This document shows, in pieces, positions 1-10,960 of a stretch of DNA of 64,000 nucleotides. The notes under the pieces were generated by a model that saw nothing but the letters and a program-made list of their open reading frames with translations, made no database searches and was not told the origin of the DNA. The stretch is taken from NCBI GenBank assembly GCA_024734555.1, contig JANPWX010000165.1, positions 71,300-135,299 on the forward strand, in the 5' to 3' direction. This DNA comes from Trochalopteron elliotii. Its lineage: Eukaryota > Chordata > Aves > Passeriformes > Leiothrichidae. How positions within the stretch are numbered: position 1 is the first letter of the stretch; each line of letters starts with the position of its first letter. A program made the position numbers and the translations under genes.

Positions 1-420
1 GGCCCGGTGTCACCGGGATCCTCCGTCCTCTGCCCGGCGGGGTGTCCCGGGGACGCTCCATCCCCCTCCCGGTGTCCCGGGGATATTCCGTCCTTGCCCG
101 CCCCGGGCGGACCGCGGCTGCGGCGCTCGTGGTTTGCCCCCGAGGCTCCGTGCGGCGCAGCGGGCGCTGGGTGGTGCTGGAGCCCCACCGGAGCCCGGCT
201 GAGGTCCCGCGTCCCGCCGGTTCCCGAAATGAGCCCCGCTGGTTCCCGGCATGAACCCCACCAGTGCCTGGCCCCCATCCCGCATCCCGCAGGCTGCCGG
301 GCTGAGCCCCACCGGAGCCCGGTTGCGATCCCGCGTCCCGCCGGTTCTCGGGATGAGCCCCCCTGGAGCCCGGCCGGGAACTCCCCCGCAGGTCCCAGAC
401 GGAGCTTTGCTGTCGGTGGT
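1..420. repeat. GC-rich, CpG-rich imperfect tandem repeats
   Basis: The first 420 bases are very rich in C, G and CpG. Around 3-95 a unit of about 36 bp with the core GGTGTCCCGGGGA appears three times. A second, longer unit of about 124 bp appears at roughly 178-240 and 302-362; both copies carry AGCCCCACCGGAGCCCGG and then a CCGCGTCCCGCCGGTT block. Open frames cross it on both strands, but they are Pro/Arg/Ser-rich and look like by-products of GC content. It could be a CpG island belonging to a gene beyond the left edge, or a GC minisatellite. The window edge prevents a decision. Confidence 0.5.
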
Positions 421-538
421 CTCAGCACATCCCGACACGGTCGGGGGACTGTGAAATGCGGGCGGGCCGAGCGGAGTTGGGAACAGCGGACTTTTCACTC
501 GCGCTGCTTAAGGAGAGATTAAATGGAAATCATTTCTA

Positions 539-544
539 TTTATT
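539..544 (-). other. candidate poly(A) signal for GJB3
   Basis: The minus strand reads AATAAA here, in an AT-rich pocket (525-575) between the GC-rich left edge and the sequence following GJB3. It lies about 1.2 kb downstream of the GJB3 stop codon, a plausible 3'-UTR length for a connexin gene. No transcript evidence is available, so use of this signal is inferred. Confidence 0.35.
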
Positions 545-1747
545 GTAATATTTATCAAGGTTTAGTAAATAATTGATGCTCATCCCTCCTTGATTTCCTT
601 GGGGGCCAGCGTGAGGTTCTGCTGAATTAAAGTGTAACGATGCGTGACAAGCTGGGAGAGGCGGAACGGGCGGACGTGAGCTCGACTCTAGGCTCCACCG
701 ATGCCCAGAGGATGAGAAGGACCTGGCTGCAGGCTCCTGAGGAACCTCTGCAAGTCCATGTCTTCTGCCCTCACCAGTCCCCTGATTTCCAGCACGCGGA
801 GCAGATCTTTGTGTCTCCAAACACGACATTTGTTGGCCTTTTGGATCTGTAGCTTGTGCCATGTGTGATGTGCATCTGAGGTGAGGCAGGACACAGAGGC
901 ACCAAGGGAAGCAGCACAGCCAGCAAGGGCATTTGGGCAGGACATGGCTTGGTGCTTGTGTGAGCCAAGGGGGAGAAGCTGTCCTGCCCCAGTAATGGCA
1001 AACTGGGCCAACTGGGTCAGCAGAACAGCTGCCAACAGACTGGAGCCCTGGTTCTCTGTTGTTACTCTGGCCATGGAGCCCAGAATTCCTTTGGTTTCTT
1101 GGTACAAAAGAAAGCAGTTCTGGGACTGTGCATGGGTGAGGCACAGTGAGCTGGGAGGACTGGCATGCACTGGGTGATACCAACCCTGGCTGGGCACCAG
1201 CTGGGTGCACTCACACCCAGCATGGGAGCAGCAGAGCTGCAGCACCCAACAGAAGTTGCTGGACACGGAGGATCTGTGTGACTTGAAGAGCTCCAGGGCT
1301 GCCCTTGCCTTACCTGTGTCTGCTCAGGCACCCGTGGGTCTCTCTCCAGGGACATTACTTTGTTGGGTTTAGTCATTTCTCACACGGGTCGACTCTTGAG
1401 GGTTTGGGGATTTGGCAGGTTGGAAAAGCCAAGTTGAGGGCAATGTGAACCGGCTGGGAGGGGTGAGCTCACGGCTCTTCTCTGTGGGAAGAACAGACAC
1501 CCTCAGGCATGGCCACAGGCAGCCAGCACCCAGCTGCCACCCAGCATGTCCACACCACTGGGACACCCAGAGATGTGCCCATGGTCCCAAGCAGGAGAGT
1601 TCCCATGCATGTGTCCCCCTCCCCTTACAGCCATCGAGGTTCTGGCTGAAGAGTCTGGTGGTGGCATCACTGGTGGTCACCTGTGGTGCCAACCATCCCT
1701 GGCATATACCAGGACACTTCTTCCCCCCCTACCCTTCCCAGCACCCC
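545..1747 (-). other. probable GJB3 3' untranslated region
   Basis: This stretch lies between the GJB3 stop and the AATAAA signal near 540. No known repeat is visible and open frames on both strands look random. It is assigned as 3' UTR only by position; part of it may be intergenic. Confidence 0.35.
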
Positions 1748-2533
1748 TCAGAGATTAGTCAGAGCTGCCACACACCTAGCCTGAGACTTGTTGTCCTTCT
1801 CCTCTGACTTGACATGGCAGTGGCAGGTGGAGGCCTTGCTGTAGCTGACGGAGCGCTTGGTGGATTTCCTCCATTTCTTTGCCCTCTGGACAGCTCTCTT
1901 GAAGATGAGGTAGAAGATCTCACAGACAGTGAGGACGATGCAGATGGAGGAGGCTCCGACCATGAAATAGGTGAAGACCCTTTTCTCGGTTGGCCGAGCG
2001 ATGTAGCAGTCCACGGTGTTGGGACAGGGATCCACGTTGGTGCACTTGACCAGCCGTGGCAAATCGAAGCTGTCCCACATCTTGTGGAGGAGGTAGAGGA
2101 ACAGGATCTCTATGACAAGCTTGAAGAAGAGGCTGAACAGGTAGGTCCACCACAGCCCGCCGTGCTTCTTGCCTGTGTTGCTGTAGAGCTTGGGGCAATT
2201 CTCTCCATTCTTCTCCCGGTTCTTCCTCTCGCGGTCCTCCCGGTAGGCCACGTGCATGATGACCAGGAGGGAAGGACAAGTGACAAAGATGAGCTGCAGG
2301 GCCCAGAGGCGGATGTGGGAGATGGGGAAGAAGTGGTCATAGCACACGTTGGTGCAGCCCGGCTGCCTCGTGTTGCAGTCAAAATCCTTCTGCTCATCGC
2401 CCCAGACCCGCTCAGCTGCCACCACATAGACCAGCACACGGAAGACAAAGACCACGGAGAGCCAGATGCGGCTGAAGGCTGTGGAGTACTTGTTGACCCC
2501 ACTGAGCAGTGCCTGCAGCGTTTTCCAATCCAT
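1748..2533 (-). CDS. GJB3: Gap junction beta-3 protein (connexin 31)
   Basis: The 261-residue protein is a complete connexin, which assembles as a plasma-membrane hexameric hemichannel that docks with a neighbouring cell's to form a gap-junction channel. It starts [20 protein letters not shown], as in connexin 31. Four membrane segments lie near residues 21-40, 75-96, 128-150 and 187-210. The first extracellular loop has Cys53, 60 and 64 (C-x6-C-x3-C). The second has Cys164, 170 and 176 (C-x5-C-x5-C), and the x5 first spacing is the one found in connexin 31. [10 protein letters not shown] and YIARPTEK are family hallmarks. The C-tail (about 211-261) is Lys/Ser-rich and contains ASTCHCH, resembling the mammalian tail but slightly shorter (about 270 residues in human). 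The start sits in a GCCATGG context at the connexin N-terminus. The gene is intronless in its coding part, with GJB5 6.2 kb upstream on the same strand. Confidence 0.95.
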   Translation of the reverse strand: MDWKTLQALLSGVNKYSTAFSRIWLSVVFVFRVLVYVVAAERVWGDEQKDFDCNTRQPGCTNVCYDHFFPISHIRLWALQLIFVTCPSLLVIMHVAYREDRERKNREKNGENCPKLYSNTGKKHGGLWWTYLFSLFFKLVIEILFLYLLHKMWDSFDLPRLVKCTNVDPCPNTVDCYIARPTEKRVFTYFMVGASSICIVLTVCEIFYLIFKRAVQRAKKWRKSTKRSVSYSKASTCHCHVKSEEKDNKSQARCVAALTNL

Positions 2534-2563
2534 GGCAGCTGAGGGAGACCAGGGTCACCCGAC
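2534..2563 (-). other. GJB3 5' UTR piece and splice acceptor
   Basis: Reading the minus strand toward the ATG, a pyrimidine tract ending CTTCTGCCTCTCCAG meets the exon at about 2563, leaving 30 nt of 5' UTR. A second possible acceptor, CTCCCTCAG, lies closer (exon from about 2538). Connexin genes usually have a non-coding exon 1 and then a coding exon entered just before the ATG, so one of these is probably used. I cannot choose between them without RNA data. Confidence 0.55.
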
Positions 2564-5500
2564 CTGGAGAGGCAGAAGGAGCAATGGGAGGCACTGTTGG
2601 GGCCACATGTCCCTCGCTGTACTAAATCTCATGGACCTCTGAACCCTCTCCCCTACCACATCACACTCATCTGGGATGGGGGCTCTTCACCCTTGCAGAC
2701 AGTAAAGCCCATCCTCACACACTCCTGGTGACAGAGGTGACTCAATCTCTCTGCACTTCCTTCTGACAGAGCCTTTGCTGTAAAGGATGAACCACCCGGC
2801 CAATTCTCTGCCACAAACTCCCCACTTGATTGTGTGTGCTGGTGCAAACTGGGAGCACGATCTGCTGGAGCAGGCCAGGATCAACAGCCAAAGGGGAAAT
2901 GGCTGCTCCTGCAGTGCTGGGTTGCTGGGACATACCAGAAACCCAATTTCTGTCTCACAGGTGAGAGAGATACCTGAGATACCTGAGGCAGCCCAAACAC
3001 AGGTAACAGTGGGGCTGCAGAAAGTGAGAGTCCGTGTGTGTCACAGTCCATGTGTCACCAGCATGTCACCCTGGCCAGTGCTCTGCTCCTGCTCCGGCAG
3101 CAGTGCCGGAGGTCCTGACGGCCAAACCGGCTCCGCAGCTCTGCCTGGGGCTGCCCCATGTGAGGAGGGTGACAGGCTAAGCCTGACCCCGAGCTTCACT
3201 GCACACCTGGATTTACAAACCCAGGTGGTTTTTACAACCCTCTGGGCTGTGGAGGTGTCTGCCCTGGCAAAAGGGATTCACAGAATCTCTCCCATTTTTA
3301 AGGAATTCCCACTGCCTGTTGCCCACCCAGTGCCTTCCAAGACGTACCTGGAGGAGGCTCAGGCTCCTTCCCCACTCACCGGGGGCTGTGGGGTGGGAAG
3401 TGTCCAGCACGGGGCATAGCCAGGGCACGATGGCAAACTGGTGATCAGGGTCTTCTCATCCAGTGCACTGCGGTGTCTCAGGGCTGTGGGGATGGAACAG
3501 AACCTGAAGCACTGCCCAGAGCCCATGGAGCAGTCTGGGAGAGCCTGTCCTTCTCCAGAACCACCCCACAGCAAACCCTGAACCTGTGGCTATGCTCCCA
3601 CACTTCTGAGCCAGAAGTGTGGCTGAGCTCAGTGACCCCAGGCTGGGTTCCCTGGCAGCCTGTGCCAAGTGCCAGGGCTGTGCCTCTGCCCATGCCCACA
3701 CACCTTCACTCACCACCCCGTCTAGAACCAAATCTTCCTTCCTGGCAAACCCTTGGCCATGAGTCAGGGTGGGGAGCAATCACTGTGTTCCCACCCAACC
3801 CTTGGATTTAAAACTGGGAGAGGGGAACCGCTGTTTTTCCCCCAAAAGCTGGTGCTGATGGAACCTGGAGCCTCTGTATGCCCCCAGAGCTTGTGCCCCC
3901 TCACAGGCCTGCCAATTCACCCCATCACTGGTGCCAGTGAGACCAACCCAGCACCCACCTGCCCATAACCCACCTGCCCAGCACTTGTGTGCCCAGTTCA
4001 GCCCAGCGCTGGCTCCGGTCATGGACCCGCAGTGGGGCAGGAATGGGACGTGACCTCCGTGTCAAGCTCTGTGCCAGTCCCCGTGGCAAGGGGGTGTGTG
4101 CAGCCCCACAGGCCCCCCCCAGTGCTGGATGGCAGCCAGGGAGGGCAGGGGCAGCGCTCAGGAGTGCTCAGCTGTGCCGGCAGTGCAGGTTTGCCTCCCG
4201 CAGAGCCCTTGCCAGCCCCCGCGATGCCAACCCGCTGCGTCACAGCTGGGTCCTGCCCCGTGTGGGCGCAGGGCGTTGCACCCGACAGCGCCTGGCTCCC
4301 ACCTGGGCTGCAAACTCAGCACAACCACTTTACTCAGAGGGGTCTCTGCCTCTTCTGGGAGTGGGACAGAGCTGCAAGGCCTGGGGTGGTCCATTGCTGC
4401 TCTTCAGGGTGCCACGCTGTGCCATCACCCTGTATCACCCCTTGGGATGGGGACCCCGGCACGGCCTGTGGGGTCCTGATGTGGCACTGTGTGATTTTGG
4501 GATCCCCACCTCTGAACCCACAGTCACAGCAGCCCCAGGCCCCTGTTATTACCCCTTAACACAGCTCCCACCTGCATCCTGCTACACCGCAGGGCTGTCC
4601 CCCCTCAACCCTGCCAGCCCCAGAGCCCCTGTCGGTACCTGTCCAGGTGGGAGAGCCAGAGGAAAGTGTCAGGATCCGGGTGCCTCTCGAGCAGGGAAGC
4701 TCCTTCCCAGCCCTCCTGCACGCCCAGGGTTTGTCTGAGCGTGCGAGGGGAGGGGAAGGGTGGTTGGTTTGGTTCCCAGTAACTGGGTGAGTCTGGCAAA
4801 CAGCTCCCGGAGAGGTTCTTGCCGCGCACAAGCACACACACGCTCGGCTTGAACAACAAAAGGCAGGTCAAATCCCGCAGGGAGATCGGCACAGACGGAT
4901 TCCTCCACAGGAAACGCCAGCAGCTCCTTCCAGGTGATGTCCCATCCCCTGCAGGGATGGGCTGGGCACTCCAGGCTCAGCAGCAAGACCAGAGACCTCG
5001 TGCCGTCCCCCAGCTGTGGGCCCACCAGCAACCACTGCTGAGAGTCCCAGATGACGCAATTGTAACCCACTTTTTAAATGATTTTGCCTTAGTAATAGTT
5101 TTGCAACAGCTCATCGGTATCTCCAGCCTACAGGAACTCAAAGGCACCGCCCTGGCGGGGCCGGTGTGGCCAGATGGGACCTTTCTCATGGAGCAGGGTG
5201 GCAGCAGCGTCCCTGTGCAGCTGGACCTGTCTCTGCTGCTGCCTCACACCACTGGGAGATGTCCCTAAGCAGGGGGTCCCTCTCCCCAAGAGCACCAGGG
5301 GCTCCCAGGAGGCTGTCAGCCCCATCCCACCGGATAGCCCATGGATCAGCCCCAACAGATTCCTGTGCTGACGTAGCAATGTGCTCACCTGGTTTCTACA
5401 GTGCCCCGAGGCTTCCCTGGAATCCTCCGGCACACCCTGGGGCTGATCAGCCGTGCTGGAGCCTCACACGGCATCTATGGGCACCTCGCCAGGGCCACCC

Positions 5501-7949
5501 CTCCCATGGGGACAGTCTGAAGAGCCCCGAGGTGCTTGGTGGTGGAGAGATTTGCTCCCTGCTCTCCTGGCAGACAAGGAGCCGCATGCCCGGGGGCTTT
5601 TTGTCTGCAGGAGGTCAAATAAAGCCAGAGAGGGTGTGCCAGGCTGGGGACACACAGGAATGGGAGCCCAGGGGACCCAAAGCAAACCCTGGGGGTGCAG
5701 GATGGAGGAGGAGGGCACAGACACGGGCACCCCAACCTCGGATGAGAGCCAAGCAAGGGCTCCAGAGCATTCCTTCACCCCGGAGCTGCCTGGAACAGGA
5801 ATTTGAGCTATGTTGTTGAAGAGAGCTGGTGTGGCAGGAGTTCAGCAGGAATCTGGGGGCTGTGAGGTGGAAAACCCCTGGGGGAGGGAAGTTGTTGAGA
5901 AGCACTGGCAGCTCTGATTCCTTGCAGCTGCTCCCTGCCCCACGGCCAAACCCTTTAAGAGAGAAGAACGGGGCCGGCTCAGCCCCGGGCAGCCTCTTGC
6001 CGGCAGTTTTGGAATTTCAGGAGCGGCCGTGTGGCCACAATGAGAAAGTTCAGGTGCATTTGGCATGGGCAGATTTCCCTCAGGCAGTTGGGTGGAGAGC
6101 GGAAACACCCGGTGCTTTGCAGCGCTTGGAACTGCTGAGCTGGGTGTTTGGGTAAATCCATAAATCCATCAAGGGGCACATCCCTGTGCCCCCTCCACCA
6201 TCCCTCTGCCAGCGTGGGCGCAGGGGCAAGGGTGGTTCTGCAGATCTCAGCACCTGGGAGCTTCAGGGACATGCCCAGGACGTGTCACCCTGCTGCCACC
6301 CTGCTCTGGCACAGTGGGGTGACAGGTGAAAGGTCTCAGTGCCACATGAAACACCCAGAGACTTAGGGAGGCCCAAACTTGGCTCCTCCATAAAGAAAAA
6401 CACCAAACAGTGGAGCAAGTGGGCTCCAAACCAGCAGGAAAACCCCGAAGTCTCTTTAGAAGGGTCTGAAATGGGGATGGCAGGATTCTGCCTGCCAACA
6501 GCTGTCCTGCTCCAGGGCCACATCCCCAGGGATGGGACGAGACTCCCCCGCAAGAGCAGGGGCAGAGGAGTCATGTGATCCTGGGAGCTGGCAGCCAGGG
6601 CTGGACATAAATCAGAGAGTTTCTCCTCAATTCCCAGCAAACAAGGGGGTTTTGGTCAGGGCAGAAACAAGCCCAAGCTGGGAAGGCCAAGGTACCCCTG
6701 ACCTGTGCATGCAACCCCCTCCACATCCCTGCCTGGGCTGGAGTTAGTGATGAGTTTCTTTAAAATCCTCTCACCCCAAATTTAGGAGGTCTTCTGGGAA
6801 GAAGACCCATAAACAAATATAGGGAATTTCCTGTGTGAGGATGTCAAATCTGGGAAATATTCAGCTTTTATTGTGACACACCCCCTGGTTTGCTGACCCT
6901 GGTGCTGCCTCTGCATCCCAGGAGATATCCCAGAATCCAGACCCCTGGTTTTGCAGCACCAATACCAAAAGCAGCAGCCAAATGCTCCCGTTTTTCTGGC
7001 TGACCTCTGCTTATCCTGAGCCTGGATGGTGCAAGACACCCAGAGCTCTGCAATGTTTTCTCTGAGCATGACAAAATGGCACAACATCCAGCAACTGGAT
7101 CTCCATGTGTCTTGCAATGGGCAGCAGCTCCAGCTGTGCTTTGACATGCAGAAGTGGGACAGGGTGGTTTTCTGGGGCTCATCTCTGTCCCCATTAGCAC
7201 CTGCAGAGGAGAACATCTCGGAATTTCACTCTCCAGCCTGGAGCAGGAGTGGCCAAGCTTGCTGGAGAACAAACAGCCCAGCCCATGCTCTTTAAATCGG
7301 GGCAATGGCTCGCACACAAAGAACAACTTGTGTCCTCTGACGTTACAGGCTTCATAAAGAAGACTTTCAGGTGGATAATCCAGCAACAGGAGTGGATGGA
7401 AGGAAGGCAGGGCCAGCTCAGCTTCCCCTGAGAAGAAGTGGAAAAAATTCTATCTGTATTTCACCATCTGTCTCTCTGACCCCAAAGGTCCCCAAACTCA
7501 CAAGGAGCTGCTGTGGGCTCACAGGGCTCTGTGCTGGTGCTGGGCTCTCCCCAGGGTTTCTCCACCATCTTCACCCCCATCAGTGGCTGGTTCAGTCCCT
7601 GCCCTCTCATCCAGCAATGCTGCAATCCCACCTGCTCTTGGCTTCCCTTCAGCCTTGCCTGTCCCTGGCATCCCCTTGGCCACAGCAGCCCCTCAGCCTC
7701 CCGTCCAGCACATCCAGCTGCTCCTTTCCCCACGATGGGCTGTGGAAAAGAGCTCAGTTTTGCCCATGGAGGGTCTCAGCTGGATCACTGCAATTATCTG
7801 TCACTGGGAATGGCCTCAGTCACATAAAGGATGCAGTGGTGGTGTTCCCTTGCCCCCTGTGCCACTTCCTTTGGGACAGAGCCAGGGAGTGCTGGCACTG
7901 TCACTGCTCATGGAAAAAAAATTATCACACCCTCGGAGTAAAGCAAAAC
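2564..7949. other. GJB3 intron / GJB5-GJB3 intergenic sequence
   Basis: There is no coding gene and no clear interspersed repeat in these 5.4 kb. The non-coding first exon and promoter of GJB3 should lie here. CpG-richer patches at about 4010-4290, 4730-4870 and 5930-6010 are the best places to look, and the last includes a TTAAAGGG TATA-like element on the minus strand. Six-frame inspection shows no connexin signature (no M-D/N-W start, no paired three-cysteine loops), so the GJB4 gene found here in mammals is not present. Confidence 0.5.
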
Positions 7950-8380
7950 CAGTAACAGATCGAGCTGCATGTTCAGTGTTAATGTTACTTGTGAGTGCAT
8001 TTGCCATGAAATTATTGTTAATTATTCATGCCAGCTAATGCTCATCTCCCTCTGATGGCCTCGGAAATGGCAGCACCGCCCATGTCACGGCCGAACGCGA
8101 TGTATTACAACAATGAACGAGATCAGATTCTGCCATTTAATGTCATTGTTTAATCAATGGTTGGGGTGTTTTTCCTCTCCCGTGTTTGGCTGTTTTGCTC
8201 AGGTGTTTTGCCCTGGCCAGGCAGGATGATCCAGCAGTTCACAACGGGCTCTGCCTGCCCGGCCAGGTCCTCATGCCTGTGCTTCGCCGCGGTGGCTGCG
8301 GCACCAGGGACCTGCTCTTGTCCCCACTCAACTAATGAGTGTTATTAATGACAATTGCATCAGTATGAGGTGGCCCTGAC
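7950..8380. promoter_or_regulatory. AT-rich block, candidate conserved non-coding element
   Basis: Compared with its neighbours this block is AT-rich and has many TAAT/ATTA cores, for example TTATTGTTAATTATTCATGC near 8010 and GTTATTAATGACAATTGC near 8340, with CpG-containing sequence between. It has no coding potential and no repeat similarity. Such composition is common in vertebrate regulatory elements, but it also lies within 0.4-0.8 kb downstream of the GJB5 stop and could be part of its 3' UTR. It contains a minus-strand ATTAAA near 8150. Confidence 0.25.
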
Positions 8381-8748
8381 ACCCACAGAGTGGCTGATGT
8401 AGGGTGAGACATAGGAAGAGGGGTTTCCTGGGGGATCATGATTGTCTGTCCTGGCTGGTACAGGCTCAGAGTCTGGGCACCACTGTCGATTCACAGCTGC
8501 CAAGGAGCTGCTGCTGCCTGTCACAACCAGGAACAGCATGTGCCTTACAGCCCCTGCTTTACCCCAAATTCAGCAGGATGATGTAAAGTGCCTTTCCCAA
8601 GACAGGAGAGGCAGAGACCCCTCAGGCACAGCCCAACTCCAGGGTGCTGCCACCCTCAGCGCTCCTACACCGGGGCACAGAGAAGCAAGAGCAGCCAGGG
8701 AGTTGCAGGCCAGGTGAACAGCTTCTGCTTCCTCCTGGGAAAGCAGCT

Positions 8749-9567
8749 CTAGGAACCAGCCTCATCTTTGGACAGCGTGCTGGGGCAGGAGGCTGTGAGG
8801 GGGATGGCAGCTGGGTGGAGTCTGTAGTCTGCCCCATGGAACACCTGCCCGTCCATGCCTGTGGGGTCGGTGCTGGTGTCATGGCTGTGCCGCCGGCTGT
8901 CCCCTCCTCCAGCCTGCTGGCACTCATGGCACCTCTTCCCAATCAGGTAGGTGGCCTCGATGAGGTTGAGCACCACGCAGATGCAGGTGGTGACCACCAT
9001 GAAGAGGGTGAAGATGTTCTTCTCGGTGGGCCGGGAGATGAAGCAGTCCACCACGTTGGGGCAGGGCGGCAGCTCGCACTTCACCAGCCGGGGCAGGGTG
9101 TAGTTCCTGTAGAAGCGGAAGAAGATGTAGAGGAAGATCACGTCCACGCCAGCCTTGAAGATGAGGCTGAGCAGGTATGTCCACCACAGCCCACCCCTCT
9201 TCTTGCCAGGGTTGGGGTAGATGCAGCGATAGTTGTCCCCTTTGGTCTCACGGAGCCTCTGCTCCCTGGCCTCCCTGTAGGCCACGTGCATGATGACCAG
9301 CAGGGACGGACACGTCACCAGGATGAGCTGCAGGGCCCAGAGGCGGATGTGGGAGACAGGGAAGAAGTGGTCAAAGCAGACGTTGGTGCAGCCTGGCTGC
9401 AGCGTGTTGCAGTCGAAGTCCTTGTGGTCATCACTCCAGACCTTCTCGGCCGCCACCAGGTAAACCAGCAGGCGGAAGATGAAGACCACGGAGAGCCAGA
9501 CGCGGCCGAAGGCTGTGGAGTACTTGTTGACGCCGCTGAGGAGCCCCTCAAACACCCCCCAGTTCAT
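8749..9567 (-). CDS. GJB5: Gap junction beta-5-type protein (connexin 31.1)
   Basis: The 272-residue protein is a complete connexin, a four-pass plasma-membrane channel subunit. It starts [20 protein letters not shown], close to mammalian connexin 31.1. Loop 1 has Cys53, 60 and 64; loop 2 has Cys164, 169 and 175 (C-x4-C-x5-C, one residue shorter than in the GJB3 neighbour). Membrane segments lie near 21-40, 75-96, 128-150 and 186-210. [13 protein letters not shown] in the cytoplasmic loop, the [13 protein letters not shown] stretch before TM4 and KRCHEC after it match connexin 31.1 better than connexin 30.3. The C-tail (218-272) is His/Ser/Thr-rich and poorly conserved. The start is set by the connexin N-terminal helix with GCCATGA context. 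Orthology to GJB5 rather than GJB4 rests on these motifs; a tree would settle it. Confidence 0.88.
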   Translation of the reverse strand: MNWGVFEGLLSGVNKYSTAFGRVWLSVVFIFRLLVYLVAAEKVWSDDHKDFDCNTLQPGCTNVCFDHFFPVSHIRLWALQLILVTCPSLLVIMHVAYREAREQRLRETKGDNYRCIYPNPGKKRGGLWWTYLLSLIFKAGVDVIFLYIFFRFYRNYTLPRLVKCELPPCPNVVDCFISRPTEKNIFTLFMVVTTCICVVLNLIEATYLIGKRCHECQQAGGGDSRRHSHDTSTDPTGMDGQVFHGADYRLHPAAIPLTASCPSTLSKDEAGS

Positions 9568-9591
9568 GGCTCCCCGATTCTCTTAGCCAGC
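9568..9591 (-). other. GJB5 5' UTR piece and splice acceptor
   Basis: On the minus strand a strong acceptor (GTCTCCTCTCTTCCCAG) precedes the coding exon, leaving about 24 nt of 5' UTR before the ATG. This matches the non-coding-exon-1 structure of connexin genes and implies that the promoter lies further right. Confidence 0.65.
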
Positions 9592-9975
9592 CTGGGAAGA
9601 GAGGAGACACTGTGACACTGAATTAGCAGCAAGAGGTCCCCCATTGGAGCCCCTGTGTGCCTCAAAGCACTGAGCCCTGCTCCTGGGACCAACCCTGACC
9701 TGTGCTGGCACACAGGGACACCAGTGACAGCACAGAGCTGGTCTGGGTGACACGTCTCCTCCAAGCACTGTCCTCCACTCTGAGAACAGAGGGAGCTGAC
9801 AATACTCGGGGTTTCTGCCACAGCCACAGCATCCTCCAGCCACCACCACCTCGGGTGCTCGGCTCAGCCCCCATCCGGCCCCAGCTCCCGCCTCGTTGCC
9901 CAGGTATTTGTTATTAATCTTCCTTACGTTGCCAGCCCTGGCCCAGGCAGACAACAAATAGGAGCAGGCGGGGCG

Positions 9976-9982
9976 TGACTCA
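9976..9982. promoter_or_regulatory. AP-1 consensus site (TGACTCA)
   Basis: A perfect 7-bp AP-1 site lies about 400 bp upstream of the GJB5 coding exon, in GC-rich sequence where a chance AT-containing match is less likely. Binding is untested. Confidence 0.35.
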
Positions 9983-10731
9983 CCCGGCTGCGCTCCTCTC
10001 CCATCGCTGGAATCTGCCATCGCCTCCGTGCTCCCCAAGGCAGCGCAGGAGCCCGGTGCCCCTGCTCCGTGTCCCCACGCCGTGCCCACGCACCGGGGAC
10101 CCCACGGCAGGGCAGGGACAGCGGCTGGGCTTGGGGGCTGCACAGCCCGTGCAGCGCCGAGGAGCTGCCGTGGGGCCGGGCAGTCAAAACAACCAATTCT
10201 TGCCAGCCCCAGGCCCCTGCGTGGCCGATTTGACCCCGGCTCGCATGGTGCCGGATAAACGCACCCCATGCTCCATGGAGCTGCAGCAAAGCAGGACTCC
10301 CAGGGCTGCGTTTGGCGCTGGCTCTCCTTAAATATTTTTCCTACCAGTGAAATAACAAGATTCCCCCTCGCCGAGGGGTGAACACATTCCCCGCTCAGCC
10401 AATGCACCCACCCGCAGGTCTGGAGTGACCACGGATGCTCCCGGTTCTCATCCCTCCCGTGGCAGCCGGTGGCTCCCTGGAGGAACCTGCAAACCCCCGA
10501 TTGCTCCTTCCCTGTGCACGCTTGCCGGCAGCAGCGCAGGCCGTGCCCATCTCCCTGGTGCCAGGCTGGGCAGACGCATTTTCCCAGCGCCCTCCCCACC
10601 TCCCCGGGGCCGGGGGTCGCGGCAGAGGGGGGTCCCCAGGCCGCTCACCTGCGGGTGTCCCTCGGCGGCGCTGCTGCTGGTCGGCGCCTGCCCAGGGCAG
10701 GAGCGCATCGCCCGGCGCAAGACACAACCCA

Positions 10732-10738
10732 TGAGTCA
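10732..10738. promoter_or_regulatory. AP-1 consensus site (TGAGTCA)
   Basis: This second perfect AP-1 heptamer is about 0.4 kb upstream of the TATA-like element on the minus strand, in a CpG-rich context. A third TGAGTCA occurs at about 13588. Function is inferred from the motif only. Confidence 0.35.
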
Positions 10739-10960
10739 CCCCCGCGCTCCTGGGAGCGAGGAGGAGATTCCCGGGGGAAGGGATGAAGCTCCAGGCCGAT
10801 CCCCACGTGTCCCATGGATTGCCAGATTTCCCGAGGCGAAGGGCGGCCCCCTCAGCGCTGCCGTGCCGGGAAGGGCTGAGCCGGCTGCTCCGCCGTGGGG
10901 AGGGGTGGGAGCTCAGGGCTGTCTGTCCTCAGCTTCTGCAGGGATGTTCAGCACAACCTG

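Larger units (their letters stand above)
9592..10960 (-). promoter_or_regulatory. GC-rich candidate promoter and exon 1 region of GJB5
   Basis: This stretch is GC- and CpG-rich, most of all at about 10030-10180 and 10550-10880. The minus strand has an AAATATTTAAGG TATA-like element at about 10329-10340, with possible first-exon sequence to its left. AP-1 consensus sites flank it at 9976-9982 and 10732-10738. GJB3 and GJB5 are epithelial genes in mammals, so AP-1 control is reasonable, but promoter function is inferred. No protein frame here is convincing. Confidence 0.35.

Noticed and set aside
1814..2542. Long plus-strand open frame (242 codons) over GJB3
   Set aside because: It is the antisense of the conserved connexin exon. 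Codon bias of the real gene keeps the opposite strand open, and the acidic translation has no domain.
8644..9615. Plus-strand open frame of 323 codons, the longest readable frame apart from those in GC-rich repeats
   Set aside because: It spans GJB5 in antisense and has the same acidic, Val/Asp/Glu-rich composition as the frame opposite GJB3, as expected from the complement of the connexin codons.
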